The notes beneath the pieces are model-generated. The model worked only from the letters and a program-made list of their open reading frames with translations, had not been told where the DNA came from and did no database searches. This document shows, one piece after another, positions 16,306-24,513 of a stretch of DNA of 33,572 nucleotides; the first letter of the stretch is position 1, and the number at the start of each line of letters is the position of its first letter. The stretch is from CBDUQN01 sp965369375 (lineage in GTDB: Bacteria > Krumholzibacteriota > Krumholzibacteriia > Krumholzibacteriales > Krumholzibacteriaceae). The translations under genes were made by a program, and so were the position numbers. Location of the stretch: positions 1 to 33,572 of the forward strand of contig CBDUQN010000026.1 in assembly GCA_965369375.1 (NCBI GenBank). Reading direction: 5' to 3'.

Positions 16306-17197
16306 ACAGGTGGACGATTACATCGCTCAATTGAAGAGAGCGCTTGCAGGGGCCGATCCGGCGACGATACAGGACGCCCTCTCCGATGCGGAGGAGCACC
16401 TGATGACGGCTCTCGATCTCGCGCTCAAAACAGAGCCCGGCACTGATCCGGCTCTTGTTCTGGAAAAAATAATTCATGATTACGGCACACCAGAGGAGGT
16501 CGCCATGGCTTACAAAGAATTCGAAGAGAAGGTTCAACCTGCCCTTGCACCCGAACCGCCCGGCACGGAGGGCAGGAAATCGGCGGCCGCGCAATTCTTT
16601 GGAGTTGTCGTGGATCTCCGGGCGTACGCTTCCCTTATCTACATGTTCCTGGCACTGATAACCGGTACAATTTACTTTACATGGGTTGTCACCGGCATAT
16701 CGCTGTCGATCGGCCTTATCGTTCTTATCATCGGCTTTCCCCTTTTCGTGCTCTTCCTCCTCTCCGTCCGGGGATTAGCATTCATAGAGGGGAGGCTCGT
16801 CGAGGCGATCCTGGGAGAACGCATGCCCCGCCGGCCCGTCTTATTCCGAAAAGACCTCGGATTCTGGGGAAAAATCAAGGCGGTCTTCGCAGACCGGACC
16901 ACCTGGACGGCGATGGTCTACCTTTTCCTGATGCTTCCGCTCGGCGTGCTCTATTTCACTGTGTTTATTACCTTTATAGCGGTTTCCCTGAGCCTTGTCG
17001 CCATGCCGGTACTCGAATACGGCTTCAACTTTCCGATGATCGTTGCGGATGGGTACTACTTCTACGTAGATGCCTGGCTCATGCCGTTCGTCGTGTTGCT
17101 CGGCTTCCTCTGCCTTATCGTAACGATGCACCTGGCAAAACTGACGGGGCGGATTCACGGCAAGTTCGCCAAGCTCATGCTCGTGAAACAAGACTAG
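16298..17197 (+). CDS. HAAS-type signalling domain membrane protein
   Basis: The N-terminal 75 residues form a helical domain with the pattern of HAAS/DUF1700 proteins (VDDYIAQLKRAL, SDAEEHLMTALD, YGTPEEVAMAY). The rest has about five or six membrane helices (roughly 107-128, 128-155, 205-228, 228-250 and 262-285) and resembles the membrane sensor module seen next to PadR regulators. It begins inside the padR stop region (8-nt overlap), so translation is coupled. It probably senses a membrane or envelope state with its regulator, but no ligand site is recognisable. Its TAG stop is a normal terminator of the frame, relevant to the amber codon discussed for the opine dehydrogenase. Confidence 0.82.
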   Translation: MPKQVDDYIAQLKRALAGADPATIQDALSDAEEHLMTALDLALKTEPGTDPALVLEKIIHDYGTPEEVAMAYKEFEEKVQPALAPEPPGTEGRKSAAAQFFGVVVDLRAYASLIYMFLALITGTIYFTWVVTGISLSIGLIVLIIGFPLFVLFLLSVRGLAFIEGRLVEAILGERMPRRPVLFRKDLGFWGKIKAVFADRTTWTAMVYLFLMLPLGVLYFTVFITFIAVSLSLVAMPVLEYGFNFPMIVADGYYFYVDAWLMPFVVLLGFLCLIVTMHLAKLTGRIHGKFAKLMLVKQD

Positions 17198-17443
17198 AAG
17201 AAGAATCGGGAGTGGGGCGGCCGCCTCACCGTGGCTAAAACTCTCGCGTTCCACTTCCGGCAACCGCCCGCCGGGGTCACAAGTGTTCCATCGCATTACC
17301 CCGGAAACCGCCCACCAGGGCGATAAAAGGTAAAAATTATTGAAACTTAACCCCCTTTCATTCAGTAATACTGATATCTAGTCGCAGTACGCGTGTAAAT
17401 CGGCCGACACAACAGTAACCCTTTATCAGAAAGGAACGAACCG

Positions 17444-20400
17444 ATGGGCAAACGGGAAATACTTGTCCTTTTGCTTGCGGCGCTCTTTGCGGCGGGCACT
17501 CTGCATGCCGCACCTGAGAGCCGCCTCATGCGTTTCCCCGACATTCACGGGGACAAGATTGTTTTCACCCATGGCGGCGATCTCTGGATCGTCCCTGCGG
17601 ACGGAGGAACGGCGCACCGTCTCACCTCACATGTTGGCGGCGAGATGCTTGCGAAATTCTCGCCCGACGGCAGTCAAATCGCCTTCTCCGCCTCCTACGA
17701 CGGCAATCTCGATGTCTATACCATCCCGGTTACGGGGGGAATGCCGAACCGGCTCACCTATCATCCATACGGTGACATGATCGTCGATTGGCATCCGACA
17801 CAAAGCCAGATTCTCTTCCGGTCGGTGCGGGAATCGAAGACAAATCCGGGACCACGCTATTCGAGGCTCTTCCTGATCAATGTCGACGGCGGATACCCTG
17901 AGGCGCTGCCCCTCTTCGAGGGCGAGCTCACCTCCTATTCCCCCGACGGAACGAAGATCGCCTACAACCGTATGTCGCGGGAGTTCAGAACGTGGAAACA
18001 TTACCGCGGCGGCATGGCGCAGGACATATGGCTCTACGATCTCGCAAAGAACGAAGTCGAGAAGCTTACCGAGTTCGAGGGCACTGATGCGTTCCCGATG
18101 TGGTACAAGGACCGTATCTATTTCATCTCGGACCGCGACCACACGATGAATGTCTTCTGCCTCGACCTCGGCACCAGAAAAATCCGCAAGATCACCAAGC
18201 ACAAGGAATTCGACGTCAAGTGGCCGAGTCTCGGGCAGGACGCGATAGTATATGAGAACGGCGGATATCTCTACGTGCTCGATCTCGCGACCGAAAAGAC
18301 GAAGAAAATCACCGTATCCGTTCCCGCCGAGCTCAACGAGACACGTCCGCATTACGAGCGAGTCGCCAGCCAAATCAGGGGCTATGGAATCGCTAACGGC
18401 GGGAAACGCGCCGTATTTCAGGCACGCGGCGATATCTTCACCGTGCCCGAAAAAAAGGGCGAGGTCAGAAACCTCACCCGCACTCCGGACGTGCGTGAGC
18501 GCTCCCCCGAATTCTCCCCGAACGGAAAGTGGATCGCCTATTTCTCCGACAAGACGGGAGAGTACGAGCTCTATATTCGAACATCCGACGGCAAGGAAGA
18601 TGAAACAAAGATAACGACTGGTGTTCACAACTACCCGTTCAATCTCCTCTGGTCGCCCGACAGCAAGAAGATCATCTTCCACGATCAGACGTTCGCCTTC
18701 TACTACGTAGACATCGATGAGAAGAAGGTGAGAAAGATCGACGAGGACGACAACTTCGACATCTATGACTACACGTGGTCAGGGGACAGCAAGTGGATCG
18801 CGTACACGAGGCACAACGACAACAATTTCAATTCGATCCACGTATACTCGCTCGACGAGGGCAAGTCGTACCAGATCACCGATGATCTCTACAACGACTT
18901 CGATCCCCAGTTCTCGCCGTGCGGCAAATATCTATTCTTCTTCACCGACCGGCTGTCGAACTTCCAGTTCAACAGTTTCGAGTTCGACATCAACTACGTC
19001 TATCCGACGGCCCTCTGCGCCATCACCCTCCAGAAGGACGCCCCCTCGCTCCTCGAGCCCGAGAGCGACGAGGTTGAGGTGAAGGAAGACGAGGAGAAAA
19101 AAGAAGAAGAGGGAGAAGAAAAAGAAGAGGTTAAAGAAGAGAAAGAGAAAAAGGAAGAGGGCGAAGAAAAGGGCGAGAAGGAAGAAGGAAAAGACGAAGA
19201 GAAAGAGGAAGCCGAGGAGGAGAAAATCCTCGAGATCGATTTCGACGGTATCCAGGACCGCATCATCGCCCTTCCGATCGGCACGGGCAACTTCGGCGGT
19301 CTCATCGCGACGGAGGAGAAGATCTACTTCGCCGACGTGCCGAATTTCACTATTACATCGCTTTTCGGCGGCCCCACCGGCTTCAGCTTCACGCTCAAGT
19401 ACTTCGACCTCAAAGAGCGCAAGGTGGAAACCGTGATCGGCGACATCCAGGGATACACCGTCTCGCAGGATGGAAAGAAGGTTCTCTATCACGCGAAGAA
19501 GACATTCGGCATCATAGACGGCGCCTCGGGCAAGAAGGTCGGTGACGGGAAAATAAACACGGGCGATCTCGTGATGAAGGCCGATCCCATGGCCGAGTGG
19601 GAGCAGATCTTCTACGAGTCGTGGCGCCTCGAGCGCGATTTCTTCTACGTCGGCAACATGCACGGCGTCAACTGGCGCAAGATCAAGAAACGCTACGAGC
19701 AGTTCCTGCCGTACCTCACGAGCCGCAGCGACCTGACCTACATCATCGGCGAGATGGTCGCCGAGCTCACCGTCGGACACTCCTATGTGTACGGCGGCGA
19801 CTACCCGCAGGTTCCAAAGGTCGGCGGCGCCTTTCTCGGATGCGACTTCGAGGTCGATCGTGAAAACAAACGGTATCGGATCAGCAAGATCTACAAGGGC
19901 CGCAACTGGGAGCCGGCGTTCGTTGCGCCGCTCAATCAGCCCGGCGTCAATGTCGAGGAAGGCGACTATTTGCTTTCCATCAACGGCGTCGAGCTCGAGT
20001 ATCCAGAAAATCCCTTCGCCCTGCTCGAAACCCTCGCCGGAGATCAGACGGTCATAAAGGTGAGCAAGGATCCAACGGGCGAGGACGCGAAGGAGTATAC
20101 CGTTCTTCCCGCGCGGCGCGATATCAACCTACGCTACGCCGACTGGGTAGAGAGCAACAGGCAGAAGGTGCTCGAGGCGAGCGATGGAAAGATCGGGTAT
20201 CTCCATGTTCCCAACACGACCGTCGCGGGTATTCAGGAGTTCATGAAACTGTACTATGCCCAGACACATCTCGACGGCATCATCATAGACGTCCGTTACA
20301 ACAGCGGCGGCTGGATGCCCTCGCTCTTCATGGATCGTATGGGCAAGAAGACAACGAGTTACTGGGGCGTGCGCTACGGAACGGGAGTCGGGCGGTTCCC

Positions 20401-20797
20401 GCAGAACGCCCCGCGGGGTCATCTCGTATGCGTTATCAACGCATACGCCGGCTCCGGCGGAGACGCCTTCCCTTACATGTTCCGCCAGGCCGGACTGGGA
20501 CCCCTCATCGGCAAGCGGACCTGGGGCGGACTCGTCGGCATGAGCCGCAACCTCCCGCTCATAGACGGTGGGGTTACGACTGTGCCGACAATCGGCTTCA
20601 TGAATCTCGAGGGCGATTACACCGTCGAGAACCACGGCGTCGATCCCGATATCGAGGTCGACAACCGGCCGGATCTCGTCGTGAAGGGCCAGGACCCGCA
20701 GCTCGAGAAGGCGATCGAGTACCTCCTCGACAAGATCAAGAAAGATCCGCCGGCGAAGATCCCGAGAAAGCCGCGGGATCCGGACAAGAGCAAGTAA
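17444..20797 (+). CDS. Tricorn-like S41 family protease, exported
   Basis: The 1117-residue product has a signal peptide (about 1-22, ending LHAAPES). Two beta-propellers built from WD/TolB-like repeats follow (such as SPDGSQIAFSA and SPNGKWIAYFSD), then a helical C1 domain (about 715-790), a PDZ domain (about 795-890) and an S41 protease domain. Candidate catalytic residues are His779 in VGHSY and nucleophile Ser1004 in AGSGGD. IDVRYNSGG supplies the backbone typical of tricorn proteases, and a Glu is present near NLEGDYTVE. It degrades peptides, here most likely in the periplasm. An unusual run of Glu and Lys at about residues 544-594 splits the second propeller. A ribosome binding site AAAGGA precedes the start. 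Confidence 0.95.
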   Translation: MGKREILVLLLAALFAAGTLHAAPESRLMRFPDIHGDKIVFTHGGDLWIVPADGGTAHRLTSHVGGEMLAKFSPDGSQIAFSASYDGNLDVYTIPVTGGMPNRLTYHPYGDMIVDWHPTQSQILFRSVRESKTNPGPRYSRLFLINVDGGYPEALPLFEGELTSYSPDGTKIAYNRMSREFRTWKHYRGGMAQDIWLYDLAKNEVEKLTEFEGTDAFPMWYKDRIYFISDRDHTMNVFCLDLGTRKIRKITKHKEFDVKWPSLGQDAIVYENGGYLYVLDLATEKTKKITVSVPAELNETRPHYERVASQIRGYGIANGGKRAVFQARGDIFTVPEKKGEVRNLTRTPDVRERSPEFSPNGKWIAYFSDKTGEYELYIRTSDGKEDETKITTGVHNYPFNLLWSPDSKKIIFHDQTFAFYYVDIDEKKVRKIDEDDNFDIYDYTWSGDSKWIAYTRHNDNNFNSIHVYSLDEGKSYQITDDLYNDFDPQFSPCGKYLFFFTDRLSNFQFNSFEFDINYVYPTALCAITLQKDAPSLLEPESDEVEVKEDEEKKEEEGEEKEEVKEEKEKKEEGEEKGEKEEGKDEEKEEAEEEKILEIDFDGIQDRIIALPIGTGNFGGLIATEEKIYFADVPNFTITSLFGGPTGFSFTLKYFDLKERKVETVIGDIQGYTVSQDGKKVLYHAKKTFGIIDGASGKKVGDGKINTGDLVMKADPMAEWEQIFYESWRLERDFFYVGNMHGVNWRKIKKRYEQFLPYLTSRSDLTYIIGEMVAELTVGHSYVYGGDYPQVPKVGGAFLGCDFEVDRENKRYRISKIYKGRNWEPAFVAPLNQPGVNVEEGDYLLSINGVELEYPENPFALLETLAGDQTVIKVSKDPTGEDAKEYTVLPARRDINLRYADWVESNRQKVLEASDGKIGYLHVPNTTVAGIQEFMKLYYAQTHLDGIIIDVRYNSGGWMPSLFMDRMGKKTTSYWGVRYGTGVGRFPQNAPRGHLVCVINAYAGSGGDAFPYMFRQAGLGPLIGKRTWGGLVGMSRNLPLIDGGVTTVPTIGFMNLEGDYTVENHGVDPDIEVDNRPDLVVKGQDPQLEKAIEYLLDKIKKDPPAKIPRKPRDPDKSK

Positions 20798-20850
20798 CGC
20801 GCATGCACTGATACCGGCTTTATTGCATGTTATTAATGGAGCCCGTGGAA

Positions 20851-20885
20851 AGCGAGCCTCTCCCTAAAACCGGGAGGGGCTCGCT
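20851..20885 (+). terminator. Terminator after the tricorn-like protease gene
   Basis: The 14-nt arms AGCGAGCCTCTCCC (20851-20864) and GGGAGGGGCTCGCT (20872-20885) pair with one G-U wobble around a 7-nt loop. ATTTAC follows. The U tract is short, but the stem is GC-rich and lies 54 nt after the stop codon. The next gene starts 25 nt downstream, so some readthrough could supply it. Confidence 0.7.
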
Positions 20886-20910
20886 ATTTACAAAACGGAG
20901 GAGGTAACAC

Positions 20911-21366
20911 ATGAAAACGGTTGTCCTGCTATTATCGTTCGCTGCTATCATTTCGTGCTCGTCATTCACACTGAACGCAACGGAATTCGAGGCCGAAAAG
21001 ACGGCGGTACAGAAGGTGATCGAGGATTCGTATGTCAAAGGGATCCACATCGACCGGGACGTAGAGGCGATCCGAAAAGGATTTCATCCCTCGTTCACCA
21101 TGTTCATCAAGAAGAACGGCGATGTAACGACGTGGTCGATCGAAGATTGGATCGAAAAAATCGAAGAGGGAAAGAAGGAGCATCCGGAACCGTCCACGCA
21201 TAAGACGACACACAAATTCTCGTTCGTCGATGTCACGGGAAACGCCGCCGTCGCGCGCATCGAGATCTACAAGGACGGCGCGCACATATACACAGATTAT
21301 ATGTCCCTCTACAAGTTCAAGGACGGGTGGAAGATCGTGGGAAAAATATACTACCGGCACAAATGA
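20911..21366 (+). CDS. Exported NTF2-like protein (putative lumazine-binding-like family)
   Basis: The 151-residue protein begins with a Lys and hydrophobic segment ending near IISC, so it is either a lipoprotein or cleaved after a signal peptide. The remainder has the pattern of small NTF2-like proteins of the nuclear transport factor 2/lumazine_bd_2 kind. This includes a helix with IRKGFHPSFTMFIKKNGDVTTW, then strands with THKFSFVDVTGNAAVARIEIYKDG and DYMSLYKFKDGWKIVGKIYYRH. These folds bind small ligands or act as enzymes, but no catalytic set is evident here. A GGAGGAGG site precedes the ATG. The gene is preceded by a terminator and appears monocistronic. Confidence 0.8.
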   Translation: MKTVVLLLSFAAIISCSSFTLNATEFEAEKTAVQKVIEDSYVKGIHIDRDVEAIRKGFHPSFTMFIKKNGDVTTWSIEDWIEKIEEGKKEHPEPSTHKTTHKFSFVDVTGNAAVARIEIYKDGAHIYTDYMSLYKFKDGWKIVGKIYYRHK

Positions 21367-21476
21367 TAACCACCTCATCCACGGACTCACATCCGAGGAT
21401 TTGCAGCGGTTCACTAACTTGCCCCACTGACCCACATCCATCGTTTTTGCTGTGGATCCTACATAGGCTGTTTGTC

Positions 21477-22844
21477 TTATCTCACTTTCGCAGCTCTTAG
21501 CCACAGATAGTAGCAGGGGATCCCGATTGCTACCGTGATCACGGCCGCTGAGGATTCGAGAGGCCTGTTGATGAACGCGATGACCATGAGAAAGAGTGTG
21601 CTGACGAGAAAGAAGAACGGCACGACGGGGTATCCCCACACCTTTACGGCCGATGAATCACCGATGTTCTTTCGTCTCGCGATGAACAATCCCGCCACGG
21701 CGAGCCAGGGAAATATTCCGAGCGCGAATCCGAGATAGACGAGAAGCTGCTCGAACGAGCCGACGAGCACCATCACGACGCCCAGCGCGCCCTGTATGAG
21801 AATCGATCTGCCGGGCACGAAATATCGCGGATGCACCTTTGAAGCGAAGGGAAAGAACAGCCGGTCACGAGCCATCGCGAAATAGACCCGCGGCCCGATT
21901 AAAAGGAATGCGCTGAGCGATGAGAGAAGGGCGAACGCGACCATGAAGCTCAAGCTCCGCCCCATCCAGTGACCGAATGTCCCGACCGCGGCCTGTTCGA
22001 CCACAGCGATCGTTCCCTGCACCTCCGTATAGCCGAGGGAGCGAAAGACAAAAAGATTTATCGCAAGGTAGAGAACAATGACGATACCGGTTCCCATAAT
22101 GAGAGAACGCGGCAGCGTCCGCTGAGGTTGCTTGAGCTCGCCTGCTATATACGCGCTCGCGTTCCAGCCGCTGTACGCGAACGTCACGAGCATCATCGCC
22201 GTGCCGATCGCGAGCCACTCGAAGGAGCCGCTCGACTCAAACGAGATATTCGACCAGTCTCCTTTATTGATTGCCAATCCCGCGGCGGCCAAACCCAACA
22301 CGATGGCGATCTTGATCACTGTCAGAACGTTCTGAACCCTCGATCCGAATTTTAAACCGAAGTAATGCAACGCGGTGAAGATCAATATGATCAAAATCGC
22401 CACGGTCTTCTTCATAACCATGAGTTGATCTTGATTGAGCATAAATATGCCGCGCCACATCCCCGCGAAGAGATACTCCGCCGACCCCATCGCCGCTGCG
22501 GCGATCGGCGCCGAGAAGCCGACGATAAAGCTCGTCCACCCGGTGAGAAATCCGAATGCCGGATGATAGAGCTTCTTTAGGTAAACGTACTCTCCCCCCT
22601 CCTCGGGCATTCGCGTTGCCAGCTCGGCATAGCAGAGGGCGCCGGCCATTGCAATCAGCCCACCCACCATCCAGCACGCGATCACCCAGCCGGAACTGGG
22701 CAGGAATCCGGCCATGATGCCTGAGGTGGTAAAGATGCCCGTTCCTATCATGTTGGCCACAACGATCGAGGTGGCGGTAAAGAGGCCGATTTCCCTCCGT
22801 ACCCCGGTGTTTTCGCTGTAGCCTTTGCCCGATATCTCCGCCAT
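21477..22844 (-). CDS. APC family amino-acid permease
   Basis: The 455-residue protein has about 12 membrane helices. It starts with a classic APC/LAT-type signature around residues 25-45 (TSIVVANMIGTGIFTTSG), where the unwound first helix binds substrate. It also contains SAYIAGELKQPQRTLPRSL near the fifth to sixth helix loop, another family hallmark. It should import amino acids or exchange them across the inner membrane. It follows the methyltransferase gene by about 70 nt on the same strand and may be cotranscribed. Substrate specificity cannot be deduced. Confidence 0.93.
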   Translation of the reverse strand: MAEISGKGYSENTGVRREIGLFTATSIVVANMIGTGIFTTSGIMAGFLPSSGWVIACWMVGGLIAMAGALCYAELATRMPEEGGEYVYLKKLYHPAFGFLTGWTSFIVGFSAPIAAAAMGSAEYLFAGMWRGIFMLNQDQLMVMKKTVAILIILIFTALHYFGLKFGSRVQNVLTVIKIAIVLGLAAAGLAINKGDWSNISFESSGSFEWLAIGTAMMLVTFAYSGWNASAYIAGELKQPQRTLPRSLIMGTGIVIVLYLAINLFVFRSLGYTEVQGTIAVVEQAAVGTFGHWMGRSLSFMVAFALLSSLSAFLLIGPRVYFAMARDRLFFPFASKVHPRYFVPGRSILIQGALGVVMVLVGSFEQLLVYLGFALGIFPWLAVAGLFIARRKNIGDSSAVKVWGYPVVPFFFLVSTLFLMVIAFINRPLESSAAVITVAIGIPCYYLWLRAAKVR

Positions 22845-22884
22845 TTTAAAACCTTATGGATTTACTGGGCCACAGATCGCCTCT

Positions 22885-22938
22885 TCTTCAATCCCCTATC
22901 CGTTTTCTCGGTCTTCAATCCCCTATCCGTTTTCTCGG
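22885..22938 (-). repeat. Tandem 27-bp duplication of the methyltransferase gene end
   Basis: Units at 22885-22911 and 22912-22938 are identical. Read on the minus strand, the higher-coordinate unit (22912-22938) contains the final codons and the TGA of the methyltransferase gene (RPRKRIGD then stop). The lower-coordinate unit repeats the same codons and stop just after it. As 27 is a multiple of 3 the duplicate is in frame but untranslated because the first stop is intact. It looks like a recent duplication. Confidence 0.9.
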
Positions 22939-23571
22939 TCGAAAAGTATTTATATTGTCGCGTTCGAGAAACGTTTCTATGCGAACGAGCAAATACCCGG
23001 CTTCGTAGGCCTCTGAAATAAGCACATCCTGCCGTGTCGAGTGGGAACCGGCCTCCGGGTACTTGTCGGGATCGTGTTCGATAATAACAAGCACGCCGTC
23101 CGGTTTGAGACTCGGCATGATATTCCTCAGTAACTCGACCGGCTCATCGAGATGGTGGTAGGCATTGATGAAATACACGAGATCGAGCTCACCCTCCGGC
23201 AGATTCGGCTCCACCACCGTGCCCAGGATCGTGACGATATTGGGGATGCCGTCACGCTCACAGCGGGACTCCAGATAATCGAGCTTTGCCATGTTGATGT
23301 CGTTCGCATACACGAGACCCTTCTTGCCCACCCTGTGCGCCATATGAACTGCATACCGGCCGCGTCCCGCGCCGACCTCGCCCACCACCATGCCCTCCTC
23401 GATACCGAGGGCATTCAAAATCCCTTCAGGAGGTTGATACGCATTGTGACGCGCCTCCCAATCATCCGGTCCCTCCTCGTCCTGCTGTGGCAAGCAGTTC
23501 GTGACTGCTGCAAATCCCAGAACCGCACAGACAAGAAGCATGCTCAATAGAGCTTTTTTGAAAATCGCCAT
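22915..23571 (-). CDS. SAM-dependent methyltransferase with N-terminal signal peptide
   Basis: The 218-residue protein has a clear class I methyltransferase fold. The glycine-rich SAM loop GEVGAGRGRYAVHMA is near residues 64-78, the acidic ribose-binding position is in VYANDIN, and the DLVYFINAYHHLDEP segment corresponds to motif post-I. The first 27 residues (KKALLSMLLVCAVLGFAAV, then NCLPQQ) look like a signal peptide with a possible lipobox-like end. Export would be unusual for an enzyme needing cytoplasmic SAM, so the segment may instead be a membrane anchor. The substrate is unknown. The gene lies 71 nt upstream of the permease and 109 nt downstream of the deacetylase, so it could belong to the preceding operon. 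Confidence 0.88.
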   Translation of the reverse strand: MAIFKKALLSMLLVCAVLGFAAVTNCLPQQDEEGPDDWEARHNAYQPPEGILNALGIEEGMVVGEVGAGRGRYAVHMAHRVGKKGLVYANDINMAKLDYLESRCERDGIPNIVTILGTVVEPNLPEGELDLVYFINAYHHLDEPVELLRNIMPSLKPDGVLVIIEHDPDKYPEAGSHSTRQDVLISEAYEAGYLLVRIETFLERDNINTFRPRKRIGD

Positions 23572-23656
23572 GACACTTATCCTTTCGAGTTTTCATGCAT
23601 CGCCGCGGCCCGGCAGGCCTTCTTTAATCGTCGCGGTGCCGAAAACTCTCCTCCAT

Positions 23657-23675
23657 CGCCGCTCTATGAGCGGCG
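23657..23675 (-). terminator. Hairpin after the polysaccharide deacetylase gene
   Basis: CGCCGCTC (23657-23664) and GAGCGGCG (23668-23675) form a perfect 8-bp stem with a 3-nt loop just downstream of the deacetylase stop on the minus strand. TTTT appears only 11 nt after the stem, so termination may be partial and the methyltransferase could still be reached. Confidence 0.4.
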
Positions 23676-23679
23676 CCCG

Positions 23680-24510
23680 TTACGGCGAAAGAAGGTTCTT
23701 CAGTGAAACGAGAGAATTCAAGAGACCGAGCATCTTGACCTTGAAGAGAATCCTGTTGTTAACGTGGCTCACGCCGATGCGGGGAATGGCGTAACGATCG
23801 GTCTTCGAGTCGACGAGTCCCGGAATCATCGTGAATGCCGCCTGCATGTTCAGTTTCTCCAGAACGGGAACCGCTTCCTCGGTAACATCCCCCTTCCTGC
23901 CGCGCGGATACGCGAAAACTTCCGGGATAATACCCAATCGCTCCCGAAATATCTTCTGTGATTCGAGCAGCTCGTTCTCGAAGACATCAGGTTGCGCCCG
24001 GGATACAATGCCGTGAGAAGCGGTATGATTTCCATACGTGATATACGGCGATTCCTTCGCTCTCTGCAGATCCTCCGATGAGGGAAAGATCTCACTATCC
24101 GTGCTTCCATCATCCCCGGCCAACCGTTCGCGGCCGAAAACAAGATTCGTCGTGGCAAAAAACACGGCGGGAATGCGGTATCTTTCGAGGATGGGAAGCG
24201 CACGCGCAAAATTATCCCGGTACCCGTCATCGAATGTTACGATCACCCGGATTTTGGGCGCTGACTGGGCCTGAGTAAAAACGGATTCCCACTCCACCGG
24301 TTTCGCTTTCTCGCGTATATAGCGCATCTGCCACTCGAGCGACTCCTCTGCGACCATCTCTCCCGTCCCGCGCCGCCCCGACAGCACACGGTGATACACG
24401 AGCACCACCACAACCCCCCTCCTCTCGAGAAATCTCCGCCGGAGCCAATAGATGCCGGTGCAGTAGAGCAGATGCGCAATGAAAACTTCTAGCAGGAACA
24501 CGAGTTTCAT
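23680..24510 (-). CDS. Polysaccharide deacetylase family protein (NodB domain)
   Basis: This 276-residue protein has one N-terminal membrane segment (about 4-20) followed by a NodB homology domain. TFDDGY (about 92-97) provides the catalytic base and metal Asp. GNHTASH (about 160-166) supplies the two metal-binding histidines. FAYPRGRKGD is the family's third motif. Such enzymes remove acetyl groups from cell-surface or secreted polysaccharide. The gene starts 3 nt after the FemAB-like gene, so it is in the same operon with two acyltransferase-type genes, a combination known from capsule and PEP-CTERM-associated exopolysaccharide loci. No exosortase gene is visible in the window. Confidence 0.93.
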   Translation of the reverse strand: MKLVFLLEVFIAHLLYCTGIYWLRRRFLERRGVVVVLVYHRVLSGRRGTGEMVAEESLEWQMRYIREKAKPVEWESVFTQAQSAPKIRVIVTFDDGYRDNFARALPILERYRIPAVFFATTNLVFGRERLAGDDGSTDSEIFPSSEDLQRAKESPYITYGNHTASHGIVSRAQPDVFENELLESQKIFRERLGIIPEVFAYPRGRKGDVTEEAVPVLEKLNMQAAFTMIPGLVDSKTDRYAIPRIGVSHVNNRILFKVKMLGLLNSLVSLKNLLSP

Positions 24511-24513
24511 ATT

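Noticed and set aside
17627..18682. 351-codon minus-strand frame inside the tricorn gene
   Set aside because: The plus strand encodes an unmistakable tricorn propeller here; the antisense frame has no domain.
18932..19780. 282-codon minus-strand frame with a Phe/Leu-rich run
   Set aside because: The apparent membrane segment is only the complement of the Glu/Lys-rich insert in the tricorn gene.
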